Positions 21,701 through 29,415 of a DNA stretch of 64,000 nucleotides are shown here, in pieces. The position numbers and the translations under genes are program-made. Every line of letters begins with the position of its first letter. Position 1 is the stretch's first letter. The notes beneath the pieces were generated by a model, which saw nothing but the letters and a program-made list of their open reading frames with translations, was not told the DNA's origin and did no database searches. Source of the stretch: Nonomuraea guangzhouensis (GTDB lineage: Bacteria > Actinomycetota > Actinomycetes > Streptosporangiales > Streptosporangiaceae); NCBI RefSeq assembly GCF_019396345.1, contig NZ_JAHKRM010000009.1, forward strand, positions 248,001 to 312,000, written 5' to 3'.

Positions 21701-22314
21701 CAGACCCGAGCTGGCGCTTCACCTTCACCCCCCAGCCCTCCGACCTGCCCGGATACGGATTCGACATCCGCCTCGGAGACCTGACCATGCGCCAGGACGG
21801 GCTCATCGGCTACTTCACCGGCACCGACTACACCCGCTTCGACTCGGTCGCCCCGCCACCCACCGACTCCTCCTACGTCCACCAGATCGGCCCCGGCAAC
21901 TTCCTCACCCTCTGCTTCGACCCCGCCAGCACCGCGTACCTGACCATGCTCGTAGACCCCCGCGCCGCGATCCACGCCACCACCGACCTGCTACCCGTCA
22001 CCTCGCTCACCCTGCCGCAGCACTACGTCAAGTCGGCACTCAGCGCCATGGCCGTGACCTTCCGCGCCGGCCCGCTACCGACCGACCTCGTAGTGCCGGC
22101 CACCGGCGACGGCACACAGATCGTCCTTCCAACGCCCGCGAGCAAGAACGGCACCTGGTCCTGGATCGAAACCGGCACCAACGGATCGCCGACCACCTAC
22201 GGCGTGACCCCGGCGGACCAGGCCGCCACCCTGCCCACCGACCCACCGACCCTGCGAACCGGATGGCTCCAACTCACCACCGACCTGTCCAGCGAACCTG
22301 AGGAGACCACATGA
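18778..22314 (+). CDS. Very large protein of unknown function
   Basis: This is a 1178-aa protein, fourth gene of the operon. The ATG at 18778 overlaps the upstream stop and is preceded by GGAGGTG. No signal peptide is present. The N-terminal 250 residues (GIYLHWTLPATLRRG, RWLVVRYSGPDP, VFSMHDPL) look like a compact domain. A helical, coiled-coil-prone region follows at about 345-460 (AYDSAVRELADLHRQLY). The C-terminal 450 residues are beta-rich with repeated Phe/Trp/Pro. I recognise no catalytic motif and no named family. It is translationally coupled on both sides, so it should act with the neighbouring giant proteins in a fixed ratio. Confidence 0.8.
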   Translation: MTAVPPLLVPIDVKALLVNDLVRQRGFQRWQMDYQNLPTYTSPQPPPFSGTDTSWPTDPSHNGIYLHWTLPATLRRGDHDTATGTTTFPYVPNRWLVVRYSGPDPQARVATGWVIESDYVDVNDGTSPYLDPTASTPTPTLLGRCLPLSGWSEPGSDQPFLTAVAPGNITFASYQPYVANVFSMHDPLTDVTDGEVLSYLVAGWYSQPSADVLASYPGEGDFAQWLDTTLGWTVSTDDTATASFYHGMVHGLPWSTTDPANPPNMPADTTPRLAVGSTSIDALTAMIKQQAQEDNSDIDAELLEAFQYDFLRLLDEQDGQQVLEQRIHQAWFGEHPSGSTWEVVRTPTHDSTEALRHQAEAARAPSWLPALNTAQTAYDSAVRELADLHRQLYETWWKSGKAATLPKYPDGVTPALFAQALDPTTQTSLAATVQNKLHQIQALQAQIPWGATPDDLQASITAYATAHDLPTDRQLKRIEQPPLWSANDPVVVISATGSASIATDPTTLACRLADQTVTGITYDGTPIHIADIGTGLPSLDLTGTPQVIQALIDEFFFLDPDNATLVAAHALGTTDPAVIAALNETMAGYQADIGTVPAIQPGPWTQPWSPLWLLWQVTYYPIAYGSTDTPNWTFDGTQYTWTGNGADTDNLLQLSGQIFLTPQATFNMKARLDQYLSTNPDADLTAVEDFVTSVDDWDFLSQSLTGFGASLTCRDPSSLWLPSDGTTLAQLATPGATAMPMPGPATQPPFQAWPPSGFQPLRSGQFAFLRVMVVDRFGQSLEIVNSTTAEQFTPIIADGMIPDDTVLQQEPYRFVQLTPRLLQPGQVSLDFVSATDDTHPLDPDLHNPLCGWLLPNHLDRAISCYGPTGPALGDIRVVVDDTATRVVDWSPAPGSPYPTIASLSPAYPHLAAVLTGVQAGGPAAFAEFLHTIDTTLWSIDPAGARDDQFLSVLIGRPLALIRTRVALELDTTALTDPSWRFTFTPQPSDLPGYGFDIRLGDLTMRQDGLIGYFTGTDYTRFDSVAPPPTDSSYVHQIGPGNFLTLCFDPASTAYLTMLVDPRAAIHATTDLLPVTSLTLPQHYVKSALSAMAVTFRAGPLPTDLVVPATGDGTQIVLPTPASKNGTWSWIETGTNGSPTTYGVTPADQAATLPTDPPTLRTGWLQLTTDLSSEPEETT

Positions 22315-23879
22315 TCATCGACGCGACCAACACCACCCTGCTCGCCTACGCCGTCACCACCGACCCCGACCCGCTCCAAGTAAGCCCAGCCTCCGGAAAC
22401 CCCTCCTACGGCGGGCTCACGATCGTCGTGTCCAACAACACCTCCCAGGCGATCTACTGCCGGCAGATCCAGTTCACCCTCCCCATCGGCACCCTCGCCC
22501 AAGACCTCACCAACGTCACGACAGGAATCCTCACAGCAGCCACACCAAGCGGGAACTGGCAACTCACCCAGACCTCCGACGGCGTGTTCACCGCACTACC
22601 CACCGCACCCCAGTACGAAGAGATCACCACCGACGGGCTCGTCTTCCAGATCTACAACATCGTCGTCAACCAGCAAGTCGGCACCTTCACCCTCACCGTG
22701 CAGGAAACCTCGTCACTGGACGACTCGAACTGGCAGATCCAGACCGGCACCTTCGACCTCGCGAAGTTCCCCTACGGCTTCTTCTTCGGCGACCTGGCTC
22801 CCAGCGCCCCACTCGTGCAGTACCACGAGTCAGTCGACCTCACCTGGACAGGCTCCGACGGGCCGATCTACACCATGTTCGCCGGCGGCCACGCCTACGA
22901 CGTCACCGACACCAGGACCTGGACCTCATGCCGTCTCACCGGCGACACCACCTTCCTGCTCCAGGCATCCCTGCAGCAGCAGGGCGAGACCGTGACCGCC
23001 TACCAGTCGACCACGGTCATCGTCGCCGACCCGAGCCTGACCGCGACGGACCTCACCGTACTGACCACCTCCACACTCCAAGGCCCGGTAACCGTCGGCA
23101 CCACCGCCCAGCAAACGTCCCTGACCGTGAACGGCACCAGCACGCTCGGCACCACGAGCACCGGCCCGCTCACCACGGCCGGCGCCACCGTGACCGGAAA
23201 CCTGAACGTGAACGGCCCCAGCACGCTCAACGGAACCACCGTGAACGGCACACTGAACGGCACCAACTCGGCCTCACTCAACAACCTCACCGCGAACGGA
23301 CTGTCCGCACTGTCCGGCACGGTGACCCTCCTCGGCCAAGGAAGCGTCCTCTTCGCGGGAGCCGGCATCTCGGGCGGCGTCACCTTCACCACGGACGGCT
23401 TCCTGCTGGCCCAGGTGGTCCCCCCCAGTGACAAGACCAAGTGCTCGTTCGCCACCGCCGCCATCACCACCGGAGGGATCACCTTCCAGGTGCAGGGCGG
23501 GACCGTCGGCTCCTTCGGCAGCAACTGGAGCAAGGTGATGGACTTCAACCCGAACGTGCTCACCGTGCCGGTCCAGGCGAACGTCAAGTGCTACTTCGCA
23601 GTCACCCAGTCGAGCCAGAACCAGGTGAACTCGGGCGTCCAGTTCTCGTGGTTCCCGATAGGCAAGGGCGGCTACCGCGACGAACCGACCTTCCGGATGC
23701 TGACCGAAGAAGAACTCGCCGACGCACCGCCGCCACCGATCCCGCCCACCTTCAGCGCCATGCCCAACGGAGACGAGGAGGCGTCGGCGGCCTTCGTCGA
23801 CCGACTGGCGGAGGCACTGGGGGCCGGCCTGCCGGACGAGACCCGGGCCGACCTCGCCCTGCTGCTGCGCCGACTGTGA
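22311..23879 (+). CDS. Fibre-like repeat protein, last gene of the operon
   Basis: This is a 522-aa protein with an ATGA overlap to the upstream gene and GAGGAG before the start. Residues 1-235 form a beta-rich N-terminal domain (GLTIVVSNNTSQAIYCRQIQ). Residues 240-350 are degenerate tandem repeats rich in Asn/Gly/Thr (TVNGTSTLG, NLNVNGPSTLNG, TVNGTLNGTN, LTANGLSALSG). This pattern is typical of trimeric beta-helical shafts in phage tail fibres and spikes. The C-terminal 170 residues include a globular block (FGSNWSKVMDFNPNVLTVPV) and an acidic Pro-rich tail. A structural or receptor-binding role is inference from the repeats. Confidence 0.8.
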   Translation: MIIDATNTTLLAYAVTTDPDPLQVSPASGNPSYGGLTIVVSNNTSQAIYCRQIQFTLPIGTLAQDLTNVTTGILTAATPSGNWQLTQTSDGVFTALPTAPQYEEITTDGLVFQIYNIVVNQQVGTFTLTVQETSSLDDSNWQIQTGTFDLAKFPYGFFFGDLAPSAPLVQYHESVDLTWTGSDGPIYTMFAGGHAYDVTDTRTWTSCRLTGDTTFLLQASLQQQGETVTAYQSTTVIVADPSLTATDLTVLTTSTLQGPVTVGTTAQQTSLTVNGTSTLGTTSTGPLTTAGATVTGNLNVNGPSTLNGTTVNGTLNGTNSASLNNLTANGLSALSGTVTLLGQGSVLFAGAGISGGVTFTTDGFLLAQVVPPSDKTKCSFATAAITTGGITFQVQGGTVGSFGSNWSKVMDFNPNVLTVPVQANVKCYFAVTQSSQNQVNSGVQFSWFPIGKGGYRDEPTFRMLTEEELADAPPPPIPPTFSAMPNGDEEASAAFVDRLAEALGAGLPDETRADLALLLRRL

Positions 23880-23899
23880 GGCCGGGCGCGGTGGACCAG

Positions 23900-23922
23900 C
23901 GCTCAGGCGAACCGCCTCAGCG
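23900..23922 (+). terminator. Weak hairpin after the five-gene operon
   Basis: The arms CGCTCAGGCG and CGCCTCAGCG pair over 10 positions with one mismatch around a three-base loop, starting 20 bases after the operon stop. No T-run follows, as is usual in actinomycetes. It is a plausible but weak terminator. Confidence 0.4.
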
Positions 23923-24071
23923 GGGACATGCTCTGCTGTAGTACTCGCCTTCCCACGGCGCGGACGAGCCGATGGCGGGCCCGCGCGCACCCGTGCTTCC
24001 CAGCTCACCACACGGGGCGCCGACCCGCCGTGCTCCGGATCGTTGGGGGTTTGTTGATTGGGAGTGGTGTG

Positions 24072-24106
24072 TTTTGCAAAAAGCCCCCGCCTTTACAATG
24101 TAGATT
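24072..24106 (+). promoter_or_regulatory. AT-rich regulatory region of rox with 19-nt shared motif
   Basis: This AT-rich island in the 429-base gap 23880-24308 holds the perfect dyad TTTTGCAAAA (24072-24081) and the motif CGCCTTTACAATGTAGATT (24088-24106), whose core TTACA-A-TGTA is symmetric. The same 19-mer with one change occurs at 62734-62752 in front of another flavoprotein gene. It probably contains the promoter and an operator for the rox transcript. Confidence 0.55.
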
Positions 24107-24158
24107 TCTTACCGGATTGCTGGAAAAGGATTGGACCGGATGATGATCGGGCTTGTAG

Positions 24159-25790
<1,632 letters not shown>

Positions 25791-25871
25791 TGTCGCCTGA
25801 GCAACCGAAAAGGCCCATGAGGATGATCGGACCGGCCAGCAGCGTCCGCGCGTTCGCATAACGAGGCGGTC

Positions 25872-25910
25872 CGCTGCGCGCGGTGGCCTTGCCCGCCACC
25901 GCGCGCAGCG
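25872..25910. terminator. Strong bidirectional terminator between rox and TetR
   Basis: A perfect 16-bp GC-rich stem (25872-25887 with 25895-25910, core GCGCGCGGTGG) closes a seven-base loop. It lies between the convergent rox stop (25790) and TetR stop (25923) and would serve both. Confidence 0.8.
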
Positions 25911-25922
25911 CGGCGGCGGTTT

Positions 25923-26537
25923 TCACGGCCGGGGCACGAATCCGCTGCTGAGGGCGTCGAACAGGCGCTCCAGGCGGGCGCGGTGGTCGTCTGCGATGGT
26001 GTCGGCCGGTTCTCCGGCGATCAGGAGCCGGGCGGTCTCCACCAGTACGGCGGCGTAGCCGGCGATGAAGAAGGCGGCGAGCAGCGGGGCGTCGCCGTCG
26101 AAGGCCGGGTCGTGTTCGAGCTCGCCGGCCAGGGTCTGCTGGAGGTCGGAGGCGATCTCCCTGGTGCGGGCGACCAGCGCGGGCGAGGCGGCGACGGTCC
26201 GGAAGAAGGGGACGGAGTCGTCCTTGAGGCCGGACAGGGCGTGCCGCTCCTCGAAGAGACGGAACGCCGTATCGCGCAGGGACTGGAGCACGCCGACATC
26301 CGGGGCGCGGTCGCGTACCGCTGAGCGCAGGAGCCCGACGGCGTCGACCTCGCGGTCCAGCAGGAGGTCTTCCTTGCGCGGGAAGTGCTTGAAGACCGTC
26401 ACGGCCGAGACCCCGGCCTCCCGCGCGACCTCGGTGACCGTGACCGTGTCGAAGCCGCGTTCGAGGAACAGCCGGGTCGCGACCTCTGAGATCTTCGCGC
26501 GCGTCCGCGGTCCGCCTCGCGCTCCGGTCCTGGGCAT
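25923..26537 (-). CDS. TetR-family transcriptional regulator
   Basis: This is a 204-aa regulator. I start it at the ATG at 26537, which has GGAG five bases upstream; a GTG at 26561 would add eight residues. The N-terminal HTH is RAKISEVATRLFLERGFDTV with VTEVAREAGVSAVTVFKHF. The C-terminal domain is TetR_C-like. It is divergent from a truncated monooxygenase remnant and a DHA2 exporter and probably represses the exporter. Convergent with rox, from which it is insulated by a strong terminator. Confidence 0.92.
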   Translation of the reverse strand: MPRTGARGGPRTRAKISEVATRLFLERGFDTVTVTEVAREAGVSAVTVFKHFPRKEDLLLDREVDAVGLLRSAVRDRAPDVGVLQSLRDTAFRLFEERHALSGLKDDSVPFFRTVAASPALVARTREIASDLQQTLAGELEHDPAFDGDAPLLAAFFIAGYAAVLVETARLLIAGEPADTIADDHRARLERLFDALSSGFVPRP

Positions 26538-26561
26538 TCCGGCTCCACTTCCTTGTGTCAC

Positions 26562-26590
26562 TTAACTTAGTCGCATAACCTAGTCGTATG
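26562..26590. promoter_or_regulatory. Probable operator between TetR and exporter unit
   Basis: The AT-rich stretch contains two near-direct repeats, CTTAGTCGCAT and CCTAGTCGTAT, 15 bases apart, between the divergent TetR (26537) and the +-strand unit that starts at 26588. This is a reasonable TetR operator or overlapping promoters. Evidence is position and repetition only. Confidence 0.4.
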
Positions 26591-26776
26591 TCCTTCGAAC
26601 AGACACCCATCATTGTCGCCGGAGCGGGCCCCAGCGGGCCGCGCGCCACCGCGACCGCGTCCCGTGCGGGGATGGAGGTGACCGGCCCACGTGAGCGGCC
26701 GGATCGCCCCGTGCCCGGCCGCACCGAACAGGGTCCCCGCCAGGATCACGACCTGAAGGCGGCCCGCCATGAATGA
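26588..26776 (+). pseudogene. Truncated FAD-dependent monooxygenase remnant
   Basis: A 62-codon frame begins MSFEQTPIIVAGAGPSG, the exact N-terminal FAD-binding beta-alpha-beta start of a class A monooxygenase. It then jumps to MEVTGPRERPDRPVPGR, which resembles the second strand region of the same family, and ends after an unrelated tail. The rest of the enzyme (about 450 residues) is missing. It overlaps the exporter start by eight bases, so the deletion has left a short upstream ORF coupled to the exporter. Intact relatives of this layout (TetR, monooxygenase, exporter) are common in antibiotic-resistance loci. Confidence 0.65.
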
Positions 26777-28253
26777 GATGGCCGCGGGCCGGCCAGGTCG
26801 CACTCCCCGGTCGCTGCGGGAGGCGTGGGTCGCGTTGGCGGGGCTGTCGGCGGTGTTCCTCTTCGAGATGCTGGACAACTCGATCCTGAACGTCGCTCTG
26901 CCCGTGATCGGACGCGAGCTGCACGCCTCCACGACCGCGTTGCAGTGGGTGACGGGCGCCTATGCGGTCGTGTTCGGCGGGTTGATGCTGGCGTTCGGCG
27001 CGATCGCCGATCGGTTCGGCCGGCGGCGGATCATGCTGATCGGGCTGGTCCTGCTCGCCGTGGCGAGCCTGGCGACCGCCGTGGTCACCACCGCCGGGCA
27101 ACTGATCGCCGTCCGGGCGACGATGGGGATCGCCGCGGCGATGACGACCCCGGGATCGATGGCGCTGGCGTTCCGGCTGTTCGACGAGGACGGCCTGCGT
27201 GTGCGCGCGCTGACCCTCATCTCGACCGTCGGCCTGGTCGGGCTCGCGATCGGCCCGACGGCGGGCGGCCTGGTGCTGGCGATCGCGCCCTGGCAGGTCC
27301 TGCTGCTGGTGAACGCGCCGATCGCGGTGCTCGCGTTCCTCGGCGTACGGTCCGGCGTCGCCGCCGACGACCCGTCCGGCCTCCACCGCGACCCCCTCGA
27401 CGTCCTCGGGATGCTGCTGGGCACGGCGACGATCGTGCTCGCGCTGCTCGCGCCGACGCTGTTCGTGAACGAGGGCGCCGGCTCCTGGGCGCCCTGGGCG
27501 GCCACCGCCGCGGCCGCCGTGACGGCGATCTGCTTCGTCCTGCGCCAGCGCCTGGCCCGCCATCCGCTGCTCGACCTGAAGCTCCTCACCCTCCCCCTGG
27601 TCTCCAGCGGCCTGGCCTACAAGGCCGCCGCCGGACTGGCGACCGCCGGACTCGGTTACCTGGTGACGCTGCAGTTGCAGCTCGACTGGGGCTGGACGCC
27701 CGCACTGGCCGCCATCGGGATGCTGCCGCAGGTCGTCGTCCTCATCGCGGGCAGCGCGTTCGTCGATCCGTTCGTGCGGCGCGTCGGCCTGGACCGGGCC
27801 GCATGGATCAGCACCTCGGCGGTCGTGTCCGGCCTCGCCGTCTACGGCCTGCTCGGCCGGTTCGGCTACCTGTGGGTCGCGATCGCGCTCGTCCTGGTGG
27901 CTGCCGGGATGCGCGTGGTCGGCGTCGTCGCCGGGTTCAACGTGGTCCGCGGCCTGCCCGAGAACCGGACCACCATCGGCACCGCGCTCGTCGACACTGC
28001 CACCGAGGTCACCTCCGGCGTCGGCATCGCCGTCACCGGCACCATCCTGGCCACCCTGTTCACCGGCGACATCGCCACCTCCCACTGGAGCCCGCAGCAG
28101 ACCGGCGAGTTCCACCAGGCCGTCACCATCGCGGGCCTCACCCTCACCACCGTCGCGGCGGCCCTCGTCGGCTGGGGGATCGCCCGCACCCGGTACGCCG
28201 CCGGCGACCAGGCGGCCGCCCCCATCGACGACACCGTCCCCCAGGACGCCTGA
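26769..28253 (+). CDS. MFS drug exporter, DHA2 (EmrB/QacA) family
   Basis: This is a 494-aa protein with about 14 hydrophobic segments. The TM1 signature LFEMLDNSILNVALPVIGREL is the DHA2 motif D1, and GAIADRFGRRR is the loop 2-3 motif. Later TISTVG-like LISTVGLVGLAIGPTAGG is the antiporter motif C region. The family exports hydrophobic drugs and dyes by proton antiport. It starts inside the end of a monooxygenase remnant and is divergent from a TetR regulator that probably controls it. Substrate unknown. Confidence 0.92.
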   Translation: MNEMAAGRPGRTPRSLREAWVALAGLSAVFLFEMLDNSILNVALPVIGRELHASTTALQWVTGAYAVVFGGLMLAFGAIADRFGRRRIMLIGLVLLAVASLATAVVTTAGQLIAVRATMGIAAAMTTPGSMALAFRLFDEDGLRVRALTLISTVGLVGLAIGPTAGGLVLAIAPWQVLLLVNAPIAVLAFLGVRSGVAADDPSGLHRDPLDVLGMLLGTATIVLALLAPTLFVNEGAGSWAPWAATAAAAVTAICFVLRQRLARHPLLDLKLLTLPLVSSGLAYKAAAGLATAGLGYLVTLQLQLDWGWTPALAAIGMLPQVVVLIAGSAFVDPFVRRVGLDRAAWISTSAVVSGLAVYGLLGRFGYLWVAIALVLVAAGMRVVGVVAGFNVVRGLPENRTTIGTALVDTATEVTSGVGIAVTGTILATLFTGDIATSHWSPQQTGEFHQAVTIAGLTLTTVAAALVGWGIARTRYAAGDQAAAPIDDTVPQDA

Positions 28254-28260
28254 CACCCCC

Positions 28261-28317
28261 CACCGGCGAAGGCCCCACGGCACTGCGGAGTGCCGAGCAG
28301 CACTCCATTCGCCGGTG
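28261..28317 (+). terminator. Compound hairpin after the exporter
   Basis: The outer arms CACCGGCGAA (28261-28270) and TTCGCCGGTG (28308-28317) enclose an inner hairpin CGGCACT-gcgg-AGTGCCG (28278-28295). It starts eight bases after the exporter stop, so it is the likely terminator. Confidence 0.6.
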
Positions 28318-28354
28318 CACCTCCCTTTCTCCGAACCGATTTCAAGGAGCACAC

Positions 28355-28599
28355 ATGCCGATCACCCTCCGACCGGGCAGCACTGTGATGTTCACCGGCG
28401 ATTCGATCACCGGCTGCAGAGCGAAGACGGCCTCGGGTTCGGCCACCCGCTGCGCATCGCGGGCGAGGAGTTCGAAGCCGGTTATAACCGCCCGCTCGCG
28501 CCCCTCGCCGAGATGGGCACGGAGCTGATCCTCATCGAGCCGTTCCTCCTGCCGATCCACGGCGTCGTCCAGGCCGTGCGGGAGCTCGCCGACAAGTAG
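28355..28599 (+). pseudogene. SGNH/GDSL hydrolase remnant, frameshifted
   Basis: The ATG at 28355 has AGGAG upstream and opens the frame MPITLRPGSTVMFTGDSITG, carrying the block I catalytic GDS(I/L) motif of SGNH hydrolases. Shortly after GDSITG the reading continues in another frame (DGLGFGHPLRIAGEEF, then ELILIEPFLLPI), which matches the middle of the same family. The later blocks with the catalytic Asp-His are absent. It is a decayed gene with at least one frameshift and one large deletion. Confidence 0.7.
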
Positions 28600-28770
28600 C
28601 CGCCAAACCGCCTCCGAGCTGTGGACTTCATTGATAAGGGGAATCGGGCCGGCCAGTGCTCGGCGAACGCCTCGTGAAGATCCAGGCGGTCGGGGGTGGT
28701 GAGGTGCTGGCGGATCGGTCGCCATAGTGACGACGTGGGTTTCGGCCCTCGGAGTGTCCAGGGCCGACGC
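28600..28770. other. Unassigned spacer between two pseudogenes
   Basis: These 171 bases follow the SGNH remnant and precede the HerA-like remnant. Short frames exist on both strands but none is convincing. I see no hairpin or repeat of note. Confidence 0.4.
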
Positions 28771-29272
28771 TGCGGCGGCACGTGGCGATCTTCGCGGGCG
28801 CCGGGTCCGGCAAGACCGTGGCAACGACCCGCCCGCCGATCCGGCGACGCTCCTCACCCCGGCTCAGGGCAAGAGAGCCAGGATCTCCGTGATCAGCTTC
28901 ATCGGCCTCGTCAACGAGGAGCAGCGGCAGGGGTTCGTCAACCGGCTCCAGATGGCGCTGTTCTCCTGATTCACACGCAACCCCGCCAACCAGCGGCCGC
29001 GCGGCGTGCACAACCACATCCCCAGCAACGCGACCACGCAGTTCGTGGGCTCCCTCGGGAGCCTGACGCAGATCAAGGCGGCCCGGGGCTTCGCCCGCGG
29101 CCAGAGCGGCGGGGACCTGACCGACATCAGGGCATTGCGTACCGGCCAGTTCTACCTCGCCATCGAGGCAGTGCCCTTCCGGAAGATCCGGACCTCGATG
29201 TGCCTGAGCCACCATGCTCAGGGGCCGCTGACCGAGGAGGAGGTCATCGAACGCGCCTGCCGCTCGATGTGA
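28771..29272 (+). pseudogene. HerA-like ATP-binding protein remnant
   Basis: RHVAIFAGAGSGKTV at 28776-28820 is a Walker A (P-loop). A second frame continues RISVISFIGLVNEEQRQGFV, and after a TGA (28967-28969) the same frame goes on with HNHIPSNATTQF and LRTGQFYLAIEAVPFRKIR to TEEEVIERA. These blocks are collinear with the HerA/DUF853-type hexameric ATPases, but the Walker B region between them is missing. The gene has a frameshift, a nonsense change at a position where relatives have Trp, and internal deletions. It cannot make a functional ATPase. Confidence 0.7.
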
Positions 29273-29415
29273 CGTGACCGAGGCGTCCTACTGCGTTGGT
29301 TGACGGCGCGTACGTGAATCGGTGGAGGCGGTTTCCACCCTGCGGCTGACGCCCTGACCGTCCGGTTCCGGATACCTTCGCCGAGATTAGTTCCGTCTTA
29401 TACGCGGAGGGTCTC

